The translations under genes and the position numbers were made by a program. Positions 47,162 through 56,799 of a stretch of 64,000 bases of DNA are shown piece by piece (position 1 is the first letter of the stretch; each line of letters starts with the position of its first letter). The notes beneath the pieces are model-generated. The model was not told the DNA's origin, did not search any database, and saw nothing but the letters and a program-made list of their open reading frames with translations. Source of the DNA: Gordionus sp. m RMFG-2023. Lineage: Eukaryota > Nematomorpha > Gordioida > Chordodea > Parachordodidae. The stretch is from positions 26,893,120-26,957,119 of the forward strand of contig NC_088778.1 in assembly GCF_954871325.1 (NCBI RefSeq), given 5' to 3'.

Positions 47162-48275
47162 TAGTGTTGTAAACGAACGCGTTCAAAATGAACGCGTTCG
47201 TGAACGAAGTTCGTTTTTTTGAAAAAAGGTGATGAACGGCGTTCCTTTTTTTTGACGAACTTTGAACGTGAACGCGTTCCTTTTCTTTGATGAACGCGTT
47301 CAATTTTACGTTCGTTCAATTTTAAAAACACTTTTTATTTTTATTTATTTGAAAAATTAATATTAATCCGCATTTTTTAACAAGAAAGTCTTATATTTTT
47401 ATTTATTTGAAAAATTAATATTTAATCCAATTTTTTAACAAAAAAGTCTTATATTTTTTAATCAGCTGTTTTTACTTTTTTCTTTTTCATATTGCAATTA
47501 ACGTACCATAGTGCTACTGCTAGAGAAGATAAGATTAAAGTTTATTAATTTGAATATTTTATATTTTAATTTAATAGATTAGCATTTGCATGTATATAAA
47601 TATTTCATCATCAGATTCTGAAAATCAAAATTCAATATTAGATGAATTAGAATTACCATGGCCCAAATATCAAAAATATTTCACTGTTTTAAAATCAATT
47701 CCGAGATATCCTTTTTATTTGACGAGGAAGAAGAGGGCAGATTGGAGGATGATAACATAGCTCAATTTTTTGAAACAATGGATAAAACATTAAATGTTTT
47801 TAATAAATTCCCCCTTTTAAAAGAATTGTTTATCAAGTATAACACCGCAATCCCTTCATCTGCCCGTGTTGAGCGAGTTTTTAGTATAGCTAACGCTGTA
47901 TTAACTGACAAGCGTTCATGCCTATCAGATGAAAATTTTGAAAAGCAATTATTATTAAAAATTAATAAGAAAATTTTTTTATAAATTTATTTTTTTATCG
48001 CTCTATTATATTTGTATTTATAATTATATTATCAAAATAAAACTATTATTTTTTATCATGGCTAATATATTGTGTTGAAAAATATAAGGCATTTATTTAT
48101 ATTAAATTAAATTTTAAAAAAAATTTATCATAAAATTTTGAACGTATGAACGCGTTCATGAACTTGAACGCGTTCCTTTTTTTGAATTTGAACGTGAACG
48201 TAAACGCGTTCGATTTTTGTCAATTAACGTTGAACGCGAACTCGTTCGATTTTTTTAAAAATGTTTACAGCACTA
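47162..48275 (+). mobile_element. hAT element, 1.1 kb, with perfect 8-bp TSD
   Basis: Termini are TAGTGTTGTAAAC on the left and TAGTGCTGTAAAC (reverse complement) on the right. They are flanked by identical 8-bp repeats CCAATATT (47154-47161 and 48276-48283), the hallmark length for hAT insertions. The subterminal regions are packed with the palindrome GAACGCGTTC: exact copies start at 47175, 47190, 47270 and 47292 on the left and at 48148 and 48166 on the right, plus degenerate copies. These are likely transposase-binding sites. Only the C-terminal part of the transposase remains, so it is an internally deleted, non-autonomous copy. Confidence 0.9.
47658..47984 (+). pseudogene. hAT transposase, C-terminal dimerisation domain
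   Basis: The frame of 108 codons ends with FPLLKELFIKYNTAIPSSAR, then VERVFSIANAVLTDKRSCLS and DENFEKQLLLKIN. This is the hAT family C-terminal dimerisation domain, with its conserved 'A-I-P-SSA-VER-FS-A---L---R--L----E--L'. The ATG is simply the first in frame, and residues before about 45 (FDEEEEGRLEDD) are not diagnostic. The BED zinc finger and most of the catalytic domain are missing. A product could at most dimerise with a full transposase. Confidence 0.8.
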
Positions 48276-48439
48276 CCAATATTTTATCCAAAATGTATTA
48301 CGGTAGCCTGGAGATTCTGGTCATAGATGGCAGAAAAAGTTAGGATAGGATATTTATCAACGAAATCCTGAGGCTTGCATATGTTGTCTAAAGATCTTAA
48401 TTTAAAATTGACGAAATCGAGTCAGTTAGCAACACTATT

Positions 48440-48815
48440 TTCCAAACCCCACCCCACCAAATACGAAGATACAAGGTCATGATTGTACAATTTAAAAAAA
48501 TTTGATACCACGATATTCGCTATAAAAATAAATGCTTGATTTTGATATGATTTAATCATATAATCAATGAAATAATGAGTACCATTATATAAATGATTTT
48601 GACTCATTGAGGGTAAGTGCATCATATATGAATAATAATTAAATTAATTTTTAATTAAATTTATTTTTAATTTATAATTCGAAAATTGTTTAAGGAAAAA
48701 GGTATAAATTATGTATGGTAAGTTTATCTGGAATAATGGCTAATCCAGAATCCTGCCATATGAGAATCTTTCAATTTACAACAATTAACAATGGACGATT
48801 TAAATTTTTTTTTTA
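48440..48815. other. AT-rich stretch, no gene seen
   Basis: No coding signature or named repeat was recognised here. Confidence 0.5.
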
Positions 48816-48819
48816 AAAA

Positions 48820-49045
48820 AACCTGGATTTACCGGAAATGAATCCCAAACAATATCGTGTTTAGAGTATATCCTTTAAATTTTTAGAAACGAATCTTGAT
48901 TTATATTATAGATTTTTTAAATATAAATTCTTTTAAAAAAAAAGATCGAAAAATATATGGCCAAATTGTCTGAAATTAATAAGGTAGAAGATACACTAAC
49001 CCATGCTGGAATTCATTTCAGGTGAAATAAGATTTTTCAATTATA
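48820..49045. repeat. Diverged relative of the TATGTTAGCGTCAATG MITE
   Basis: Inverted arms GGATTTACCGGAAATGAATCC (48830) and GGAATTCATTTCAGGTGAAAT (49009) enclose about 160 bp. The adjoining GTTTAGAGTATATCC and interior resemble 58947-59310. The outer ends were not found. Confidence 0.4.
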
Positions 49046-49117
49046 TAAATTGCCCTCAGTGAAATCGTTCAAAAAAAAATGAGAGATTTCCAAAGTAGCG
49101 TGGAGAGAATTCGAACA

Positions 49118-49350
49118 CTTGTTCGAGATTTTAAACGACTCAATTTGAGCCGATTTTGAAAATAATACGGCTAACTCAATACTTTATCCAGAGAAGTATC
49201 ATGCAAGCATAAAGATTTTGGTCATAGATGGCACAAAGGTTTGGATATTATTGGCGAAATCTCGAGGTTTAGACAATATTTTTCGGCCTAAAATATTGAT
49301 TTAACCGTTTTTAAAAAGCCGGCTCAAATTGAGCCGTTTAAAAACACTAT
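49118..49350 (+). mobile_element. hAT-type MITE copy
   Basis: From TTTTAAACGACTCAATTTGAG to TTGAGCCGTTTAAAAACACTA, with the family interior (AACTCAATACTTTATCCAG, GTATCATGCAAGC, CATAGATGGCAC, CGAGGTTTAGACAATATTTT). Confidence 0.65.
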
Positions 49351-49354
49351 TCCG

Positions 49355-50985
49355 GATAAACTTACTGCGTATTTAATGTATATGGATTCCCCTCATGAAA
49401 TATAATTTTATTAATAAAGTTATTATTTCTAAAATAAATGGGCATAATAATTAGAAGGCCTGCAGACCCAGCTCCGTAGTAAAAGTGTTTAATTTAAAAA
49501 TCTGAATCCAGCTTTAAAAATTTTCAAAAAAAGATAACAAACCTTTGGTTGCTCACTATAAAAAATTTACTGGCCCGGGTACGGTTAAATTTTATTTTTT
49601 AAAAAATTTTAAATTATATATCAAGAGGGATCCCCCCCAAAAAATAATATTAGCAGGGTTATTTCTGAGTTATGACATCAGTCAATAAAAATTTAAACAA
49701 GGACTCTGATCAGTTAACGGAAATTTTTTTTGCAGTCCACCACATCTGCCTTATTTAACCAAGAAAATACAGTATAGGGCTAAAGTGAGGTGTATATAAA
49801 ATTTGCTTATCAAATGTTATAACCCAACTTATTATATGTAAGTTCCACTCTTATGAGACAATTTAATAAATTTTGAATAAATTGTTATGTTTATTTTAAA
49901 ATAAATTTAAATATATAATTTAGCGATTGCCTACTCAATAGGGGATACAAATTTTTTTTTTTCACTTTAGGCTTGTTTTTCATTATCCGTTATAATTCTA
50001 TTAATTATAAAAAATAATATTTTTTTAAACACAAAAAATTTAAAATAGTGTCAACTATTAATAATCCTATGAGATATAAAATTTTCTATGTGCAATTTTA
50101 TTTTAAACTTAAAATTTATGGTTAGAAATACCCTATTTTGAAGATATTTAGTGATGTGTAATGCGAATAAAGAAAAATTTAGAAATAACGAGAATGTTCT
50201 TTAAATCCAAAGTGTCTGTTAGAGATTTGCAAATACCGGCCCGGTTCATACCCGACCTAAGGCTGGCCCCTATTTTTATTAAATATATTTCGGTTCAGAT
50301 TTGGTCGGGCCTAATATTTAAAAAAATAAATAGGGCCGGACCGGATAGGGCGAACAAAATTTTCCCTTATAAAACCCTAAGAAATCTCTCATGTAATAAA
50401 TGAAGTTTATTTATATATCTTTTTTAAATGTAAATTTTTTCTTAAATATCCAAAAAAAAAATTTTTATAATTAAATTATCTTCATTTGTAACACAATTAT
50501 GAAGATCATGAATACATTTTTTTTCTCTAACATTGTTAATAAGTTATTGTCAAATTATTACGAATAAAAAATAAAATAATCATTAAAAGATTAATACGAT
50601 TTCTCTCCTTTATTTCGATTATATGTCGATGTCGAAAATATTATTTAAAACATAATTATTAATATTATAATACATTATATTATATTATAGATATAATATT
50701 AATATAATACAAAATGGTTAATTTAATTTAAGAAAATTATTTTTAAAATAAGAAATGATTTTTGGATATAAAAACAAATATTTTTGTCTTTTCAAAAAAA
50801 AAAAATTGATTTAATTATAATAAAAGTAACATCTCATTAAGTTATTATAATATGATGATATATCTTCTTCTATTTTTTATCTTCACTAAATAATTTTGTA
50901 TAATATAATATATATATATATATATACTATTCATCCTAACATTAAAAAGAAAAATTATATTATAATTGGTATACCATAAAATACG
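49355..50985. other. AT-rich stretch with a GGCCCGG-type repeat
   Basis: At 50218-50350 is a GC-richer repeat starting TTAGAGATTTGCAAATACCGG, with GGGCCGGACCGG near its right side. It is a probable hAT-like MITE related to the start at 34075. The rest, including the 600 bp before the gene at 50989, is AT-rich. An (AT)n run lies at 50910-50926. Confidence 0.4.
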
Positions 50986-50988
50986 AAG

Positions 50989-51681
50989 ATGTACATTTTA
51001 ATCACTAGTCTCATATTTATTTTTTACTATACAATTTTAATGATAAATGTCGAATATCAAGTTTTGGCTCATAATCCTCTACTCTTCAAAAAAAGTAATA
51101 ATAAGCCATTTCTGGCAGATTATTTCCTATCAACCTTGCATTATCCTCATATAACGCAATATTCTAACATTGGTAATCGTAATTTCTGGTCTAAATCATA
51201 TTCTGAGACGGTAAATAAATTGAATTATTTTCGAATTGGCTCATATTCTATCGGAACTTTTAATAATATATCACAAAATCCTTATATTAAGCTAGTGACT
51301 TTAAAAGAAAGTGAGGAAGACAATGCTTTGAGTGCTTTAAATTCACATTACGAGAACGCCAAATATAAAAGGACCAATTTTGGAGCCATCATAATTCCAA
51401 TAAAAAGTAATAGCTCAAACGAGAGAAACTTATCTTCTAAAGAGATCACCACAATTAACTCTCTCTACAAAAACTACCAAAATAACGAAGATTATAAATT
51501 AACGGCTAACATGGATGAAGATTATTACCAGGAAGAAGAGCAAGAGCTAATCCAAACATTGAGTTATCTAAAAACATTGAATATTTCGCAAGATCAAATC
51601 TCTTTTCTGTCCAAATTTAACCTATACGGTATACAGTGTATCTTACGATTTTGGTATAGCGCTTATCCTATAAATGGTTAG
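50989..51681 (+). CDS. Uncharacterised protein with N-terminal signal or anchor
   Basis: An uninterrupted 230-codon frame, the longest in the window not belonging to an element. The first ATG is used. Residues 2-20 (YILITSLIFIFYYTILMIN) are hydrophobic, as for a signal peptide or membrane anchor. The body is mixed and polar with normal amino-acid balance, several potential N-glycosylation sites (NIS, NSS, NLS), and an acidic stretch near residues 176-188 (MDEDYYQEEEQEL). It ends in a plain TAG. Codon use is AT-biased like the surrounding DNA. No repeat boundaries or element motifs flank it. I do not recognise the family. It may be a single-exon host gene for a secreted or membrane-tethered protein, or the first exon of a longer one. 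Confidence 0.55.
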   Translation: MYILITSLIFIFYYTILMINVEYQVLAHNPLLFKKSNNKPFLADYFLSTLHYPHITQYSNIGNRNFWSKSYSETVNKLNYFRIGSYSIGTFNNISQNPYIKLVTLKESEEDNALSALNSHYENAKYKRTNFGAIIIPIKSNSSNERNLSSKEITTINSLYKNYQNNEDYKLTANMDEDYYQEEEQELIQTLSYLKTLNISQDQISFLSKFNLYGIQCILRFWYSAYPING

Positions 51682-51689
51682 ATTTTTTT

Positions 51690-53280
51690 TTAAAAAAATG
51701 TTATATTTAATATATTGAAAACTAAATAGCCACTTGTTATAAGTGTTATTCCCCCATTTTATCGAATTTTTATACAATTTCTGATTTGCGGTATGAAGTA
51801 AAGTCTAGATATTCGTATTGATAAAAAATTTAGAACTTATAAAGTAATTAGCATTCTGAATTTTCTGGTGAAAGCGATAATAATAAGTATTAATAATTAT
51901 AAGAACGGAGTAGAATGAATTATATAAAAATAAAATATCAAAAAATCTGGAAATATTATAAAAGGGAGAATTTGATAAGAAATGCGACAAAGGTTTTTAT
52001 AAACGTTTATATTTCTTTGCATTAATATAAAATGAATTTGAAAAAAAAAATCAAAGACTTACAGATTTAGGAATTCTAATATAAAATAACATAGATAAAT
52101 TATCGAGACATTAAAAAAAATAAATATACCATATAAATAATTTATATAAATCTAATTAGTAGAAGAAAATAAAAATATGAATACTTACATATGAAAATAT
52201 CTAAATCTTGTTAAAAGTTGTTTAAAAAAAATACAAATTTAGCACAAATTATGATTGTTAATGGGAAATTTTTATGTGAATTTTAATTAGATTAAATTTA
52301 ATATTTTTATTTTTAATAAATAATTTTGTTGAGTGCGCAGATTGTATTCAGATGTCTTAATTCTGTAATTAAGTATAATTTTTTTTTATAACATTGAAAA
52401 TTTTTTTTCATTATGATTATTTTATAATCAATTTCTCAAATATGAAATTATACAAAAAATTAAAAAATTTTGGTACCGGATTATCTACTAATTTCAATTT
52501 TTTCATGATTTAAATCAATTTAAATTTTAATTATTTTTTTTCCATAGATTTTTATACGATAATTAAAGTTAACTCTACAAAATAACTGCTTAAAATTTGT
52601 ATGGTATACATACATGTTTGCGAAATCAAATCTTTGAAGACCAAATATTTTTTAAAAAATTGTGGGCTATAAATGGTTTGAATTTTAGAGATTCCGATAT
52701 ATATACTTTTAATTCCAATATAACATATACACTTCTTCTTAGTCTCAATTCTGCTCTTAATTCGTATAACGGATAGTCAAATAACCCCCTTACACCCCAT
52801 TTCCCACTCCAACACGCCAAAATTCTATCCATTCTTTCTTAAAGTGATCTCTAATCTTAGTAATATCATATTCATTAAGCCTCGGCGCCCTCCTTATTTT
52901 TCTGGAACCTTATCCAGCATGTATAGATTACCTACCCCTAAATTTCAATCAATTTTGTCGCGAGTTTTGGTGTGTGTCTTTTTTTTAAAAAATTTATATA
53001 AAAAATCTGTACAAATATAAATTAATAAAAATTTAGGTTGGTTTATAAGTTCCTGGTAAAATTGTCTGATATACAGGACAGATACTCTATAATAGAGTTG
53101 TTAAAAAATATTATTCAGATATTTCTAGATACAGATACATGGTCTAAAACGTTCTAGATACCGATCCAGACACTTGGCCTAAATGTCTTTATAGATATAA
53201 GATACAATTTTTAAAATACACTTAAGCTGCATTTTTTTAAATTAGAATCCTGCAGAGTTGAAAAATATTTTGATCAAATT
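51690..53280. other. AT-rich stretch, no gene seen
   Basis: No gene supported. At about 53093-53215 there is a repeat-like segment starting TAGAGTTGTTAAAAAATATT with alternating AGATACAGATAC and CTAGATACCGATCCAGACAC words; a hAT-type MITE is possible. Confidence 0.4.
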
Positions 53281-53284
53281 TTAC

Positions 53285-53492
53285 CTAAAAATGCCAAATA
53301 CTTTTGTAAAAATTTTTCTTTAGTAAGTTCTTTCTTCTGAAGAGCTGTTTCAAAAATCATTGCTTTACATATCAAAAAATCCACTTCTTCATGCCTATCG
53401 CCATTCCAATTAAGGTTTGGCCGTTCCTGAGGCGCAGAAATTTCTACACATCTTGCCCATATAACTATTTCAAATAGCATTCCCGATGACAT
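53285..53492 (-). other. Possible host exon, unknown product
   Basis: On the minus strand an ATG at 53492 opens a well-balanced 69-codon stretch: MSSGMLFEIVIWARCVEISA, then PQERPNLNWNGDRHEEVDFL, then ICKAMIFETALQKKELTKEK and FLQKYLAFL. It then meets a donor-like TTTTTAG|GTAAAA at 53285/53284. Residue composition (charged, amphipathic) looks genuinely coding. No family is recognised and no second exon is convincing. Its 5' side abuts the LINE fragment that begins at about 53490, so the LINE may have interrupted the gene. Confidence 0.35.
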
Positions 53493-55115
53493 TTTTAAAA
53501 CTTGATTTCAATAAGGCTTCAATAATTAAAACGAAAACATTGTTCTTTGGTTCTGTAACAAATATCCAGAATATACAGAAAACATTTATCACAGCTATTC
53601 AAACTCAACCTTTTTTAAAATACAATAATATAATCAAATCGCAAGAGGGCACACAACAAGGAGGCTCCTTAGGACAGCCCCTCTTTTGCATTAGCATACA
53701 AAATATATCCCAGCAACAATCTACTTCCAATCATACCTTAAGTTTCTGGTATATGGAGTTACTGGCAACCACTCCACAATCATGTTTACCCATAATCTAG
53801 AAACTCCCACATATTACAAGTCTTTCACTCAATCATCTTAAGTGTGAGATATGTTTCCTAAATCTTAGATCCAATCTATCAGACACTATGTAACACCTCA
53901 TCAACAAGGCTGGGATGACACAACTAGGAACCCCAATCAGGGGAAAAAAGCTATCAAAACAAAACTTTTATAAATAAATCCTTCAGCGATTTTGTATAAA
54001 TTAAGTCCATTATTCAATTACCTATCTACGCATCAATCCTTTTATTCAAATATACCCAATCCATTACGCCATGATATTTGTACGGATCTATAAATGCAGC
54101 GATTTTCTAGTTTCTCTTGAAACTCAAATCAAGGGTCTCCTCGAAAATATTGAACATAGAATTTTCATACTTATCCTGGTTTGAGGCCATACTCCATAGC
54201 AAGTCAGGTGACATCGATATCCGATCTCCGCTATAACTTTCTCTTTCAGCCTTTATTTTATCCTGTCTAGCCGCTCAAGATATTTTCAGCTGTCTCCACT
54301 TTTATATATCCTAACCTATCATTGATCCTTACCTTTTGGGACACCAACAGCTCTCCCTCTCCTGCCATTCAGCCTCTAGATCTCAAAAAGATTGGAAAGC
54401 TCCTTTGTTGCCCGTTCCGCTGAGTACCTCAGTTCTAACAGTTGCATAGAGGAACATACCCAAATAGCATAATACTAATTGCAAACTCTGGTTTTGAATG
54501 GTTGGAAACCATCTCCAATTTCAATCTCTGCCTCATCATACCTAGTAAATAGCTAAATATATCCATAGCTCTTCATCTGGTTGCATTACTGTTTTACCCT
54601 CTATTTGCGACGATTGTGACTATCCCATAAAATCGAATGCCTACCATCCCGTGCACTACAAGTTCTCTCTCGGACGTCAACACCACCATAATCCATTAAC
54701 ATATTCTCTTAGTTGCCCTAAAAATTGAATTTCCCATCCACTCTGGAACAGTGGGCCTTTCAAATGATAATACATTATCCACGGGTAGTATATTTCTTAT
54801 CCACTGGACAAACGGTCTCTTACTGACTTAAGACTACACGTGCATTTTACAGCAAGGTCTAGCCTCTCATTTTCTGCCAACTAAAAGGAAAAAGTTGTTA
54901 AAAAATAAATACACTGGCCTCATGAACACAGTTTTTATGTCACTAACACCCTAGGGATTTTCGGAAAGAAGGTTCTCAATTTTATCAAAACCAATGGCAA
55001 AAAAACGAGACTTACTACAGGTGACCCTAAAGAGGGATTCTACCTTTGTCAGCAGATTTATCTCCAAATCTGGCCATCCTATTTCTTAAGCCTTCACTCC
55101 TCCATATATAGATGG
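53486..55115 (+). mobile_element. LINE (WYLDDGT-type), longer decayed copy
   Basis: This GC-richer block is a decayed LINE of the same type as 20370-21000. The 104-codon frame at 53486 covers RT motif A (FLKLDFNKAS, decayed from KLDFKNAFNS) and the block GTQQGGSLGQPLFCISIQNI (from QQGDPLGP). It ends with LSFWYMELLA, where WYLDDGT would be. Further pieces follow in changing frames. Near 54940-55075 are NTLGIFGKKVLNF, TTGDPKEGFYLCQQIYLQIW and FLSLHSSI, matching the family's usual end '(E)TLGxWG...GDPRAGSYLxQRIS...'. The copy starts within the palm domain, so the 5' end is missing. It has many shifts and stops. Confidence 0.7.
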
Positions 55116-55119
55116 GTAA

Positions 55120-56595
55120 TAGTTCCATATAATTATTAATATTTTTTTTAACAATTATATTTGAAAAATTTTATTTTTATCATATTATAGTTTAATATTT
55201 TTTTTAATTATATGCTTATTTGATATTGAAAATAAAATATATATACCATATATAATAAAAATCATGCATAAAATATCTTTCAAGATGAAATCACATCATT
55301 AAAGGTTTCCATTATACAAATATTGAAAATCTATTTTTTAACCCAAATTATGAATCATACTAAACATTCTTTATTCAGTATTTAATATTTTATTTATATA
55401 TAAAATACATAATTAAATTAAATTATTATAATTAGACCTGATTAATAAAATATTCTGATAGTTTTCATCTCTGAGGTATTTACGTTTAAATACCGATAAT
55501 AAAGTCTTTTAACTGGTGTACTGGAAGGTAGGTGTTATGCTTAATGAATAATACCTTTTATAGTAAGATAACATCAAAATATAGTAAAAATCAACGACAT
55601 TAAAATAATTATTAAGGCTTAATGGATGCTAAAATTTATATCCTTTAGGTAAGATACACACACCACATTTTTATTAAGTACAGGATACTTTAACAATTCT
55701 GCTCTATACATACTAGAATACAGTTTTTTTTAAATTAAGAAACGCTCACCATAAAGCATTTATTGAAAATTTCCAAAATTTGCTCAATCTCTACGACAAA
55801 TATACTTATTAGTTCCTATACAAACCCCCCTTTACTTGTTCTCCGTCCACTCGTTTTGATCTTTAATCATCTTCCCTGCTTATTTCTATTATTATTTTAA
55901 AAATGGCAATTTCTATTCACGAAATGCGAAGGAAAAAAAAACAAAAAATCTTTCAATTTATTTTTTAAGTTTTCTTCTATATATATTTTCTATTTCTATA
56001 GATCTTGATCTATTTTATTAACAAAACATAATAATATAGTAATAGCAGCATTTTTGTGATTTTATATTTAAATTGAATCGTTTTTTTTGCCTCCTATATA
56101 CAAAAAAAATTAATTAAAATTTTAACAAACAGGTAAAAAAAGAATAAATTTATTATATTTTAATATCACAGCTGGGGCGCGAATGTATTTTTTTTTTTAA
56201 ACAAAGCAAAAAAAAATAATAATAAATATAGTTTAAAATTTGTAATATATTATTAAGTTATAAATTGAGCTAATCACCTAAAATAGGATTTAATAATTAT
56301 AGAAATAATTTTAAAAATAGGTATTAGGGTATTAGTAAGTATATGAGTGAAATATATTCAATTTTATTAAAAATAATAACCATATCTAATATAGCATATT
56401 ATAATATATGTAACAAATGAGACCTAAGAATTAGGCTATTTTTTTTTGGTCTACCTGGAATAAATACATGAAAAATTGTGCAAAATATCAAAGGTCGCAA
56501 ATGAAAAATAATTGATCATTAAAATATTGATTTTCCAAAATTGTAAAAAGGATTCATACCGCATTTAGGAAATTAATTTTTTTTATAATATTACT
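55120..56595. other. AT-rich stretch, no gene seen
   Basis: No coding signature; only AT-rich sequence with A and T runs. Confidence 0.5.
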
Positions 56596-56599
56596 GTTA

Positions 56600-56790
56600 G
56601 GTGTTGTTATCTTAATAAAATCAAATTTTAACCCTAAAAAATATTACCCAAGCATATAAAATGATGACAGAAAGCTTCGATCCTCTTTTAACCCAAACCT
56701 CGAGATCTGGATAATATTTTTATTTGGTTCAAAATTTTGATATAGCCGTTTTTAAAAATTGGCCAAATTTGAGGTCCAGCGACAACGCCT
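56600..56790 (+). mobile_element. hAT-type MITE copy, worn
   Basis: Left end GGTGTTGTTATCTTAATAAAA, right end GAGGTCCAGCGACAACGCC, with family interior CCCTAAAAAATATTACCCAAG and AACCTCGAGATCTGGATAATA. It is more diverged than the copies at 44-45 kb. Confidence 0.45.
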
Positions 56791-56799
56791 AATTGTGTT

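Larger units (their letters stand above)
46991..48437 (+). mobile_element. hAT-type MITE pair split by a hAT element
   Basis: Before 47161 the left part runs from CTTGTTTAAACGGCGGCTCG through GCCAAAATAATATTATGTAAG to AACCCAATATT. After 48276 the right part runs from CCAATATTTTATCCAAAATG to GAGTCAGTTAGCAACACTA. The content suggests two partly overlapping family copies, with the hAT element sitting in the AACCCAATATTTTA segment of the second. The hAT insertion is therefore younger than this MITE copy. Confidence 0.6.
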
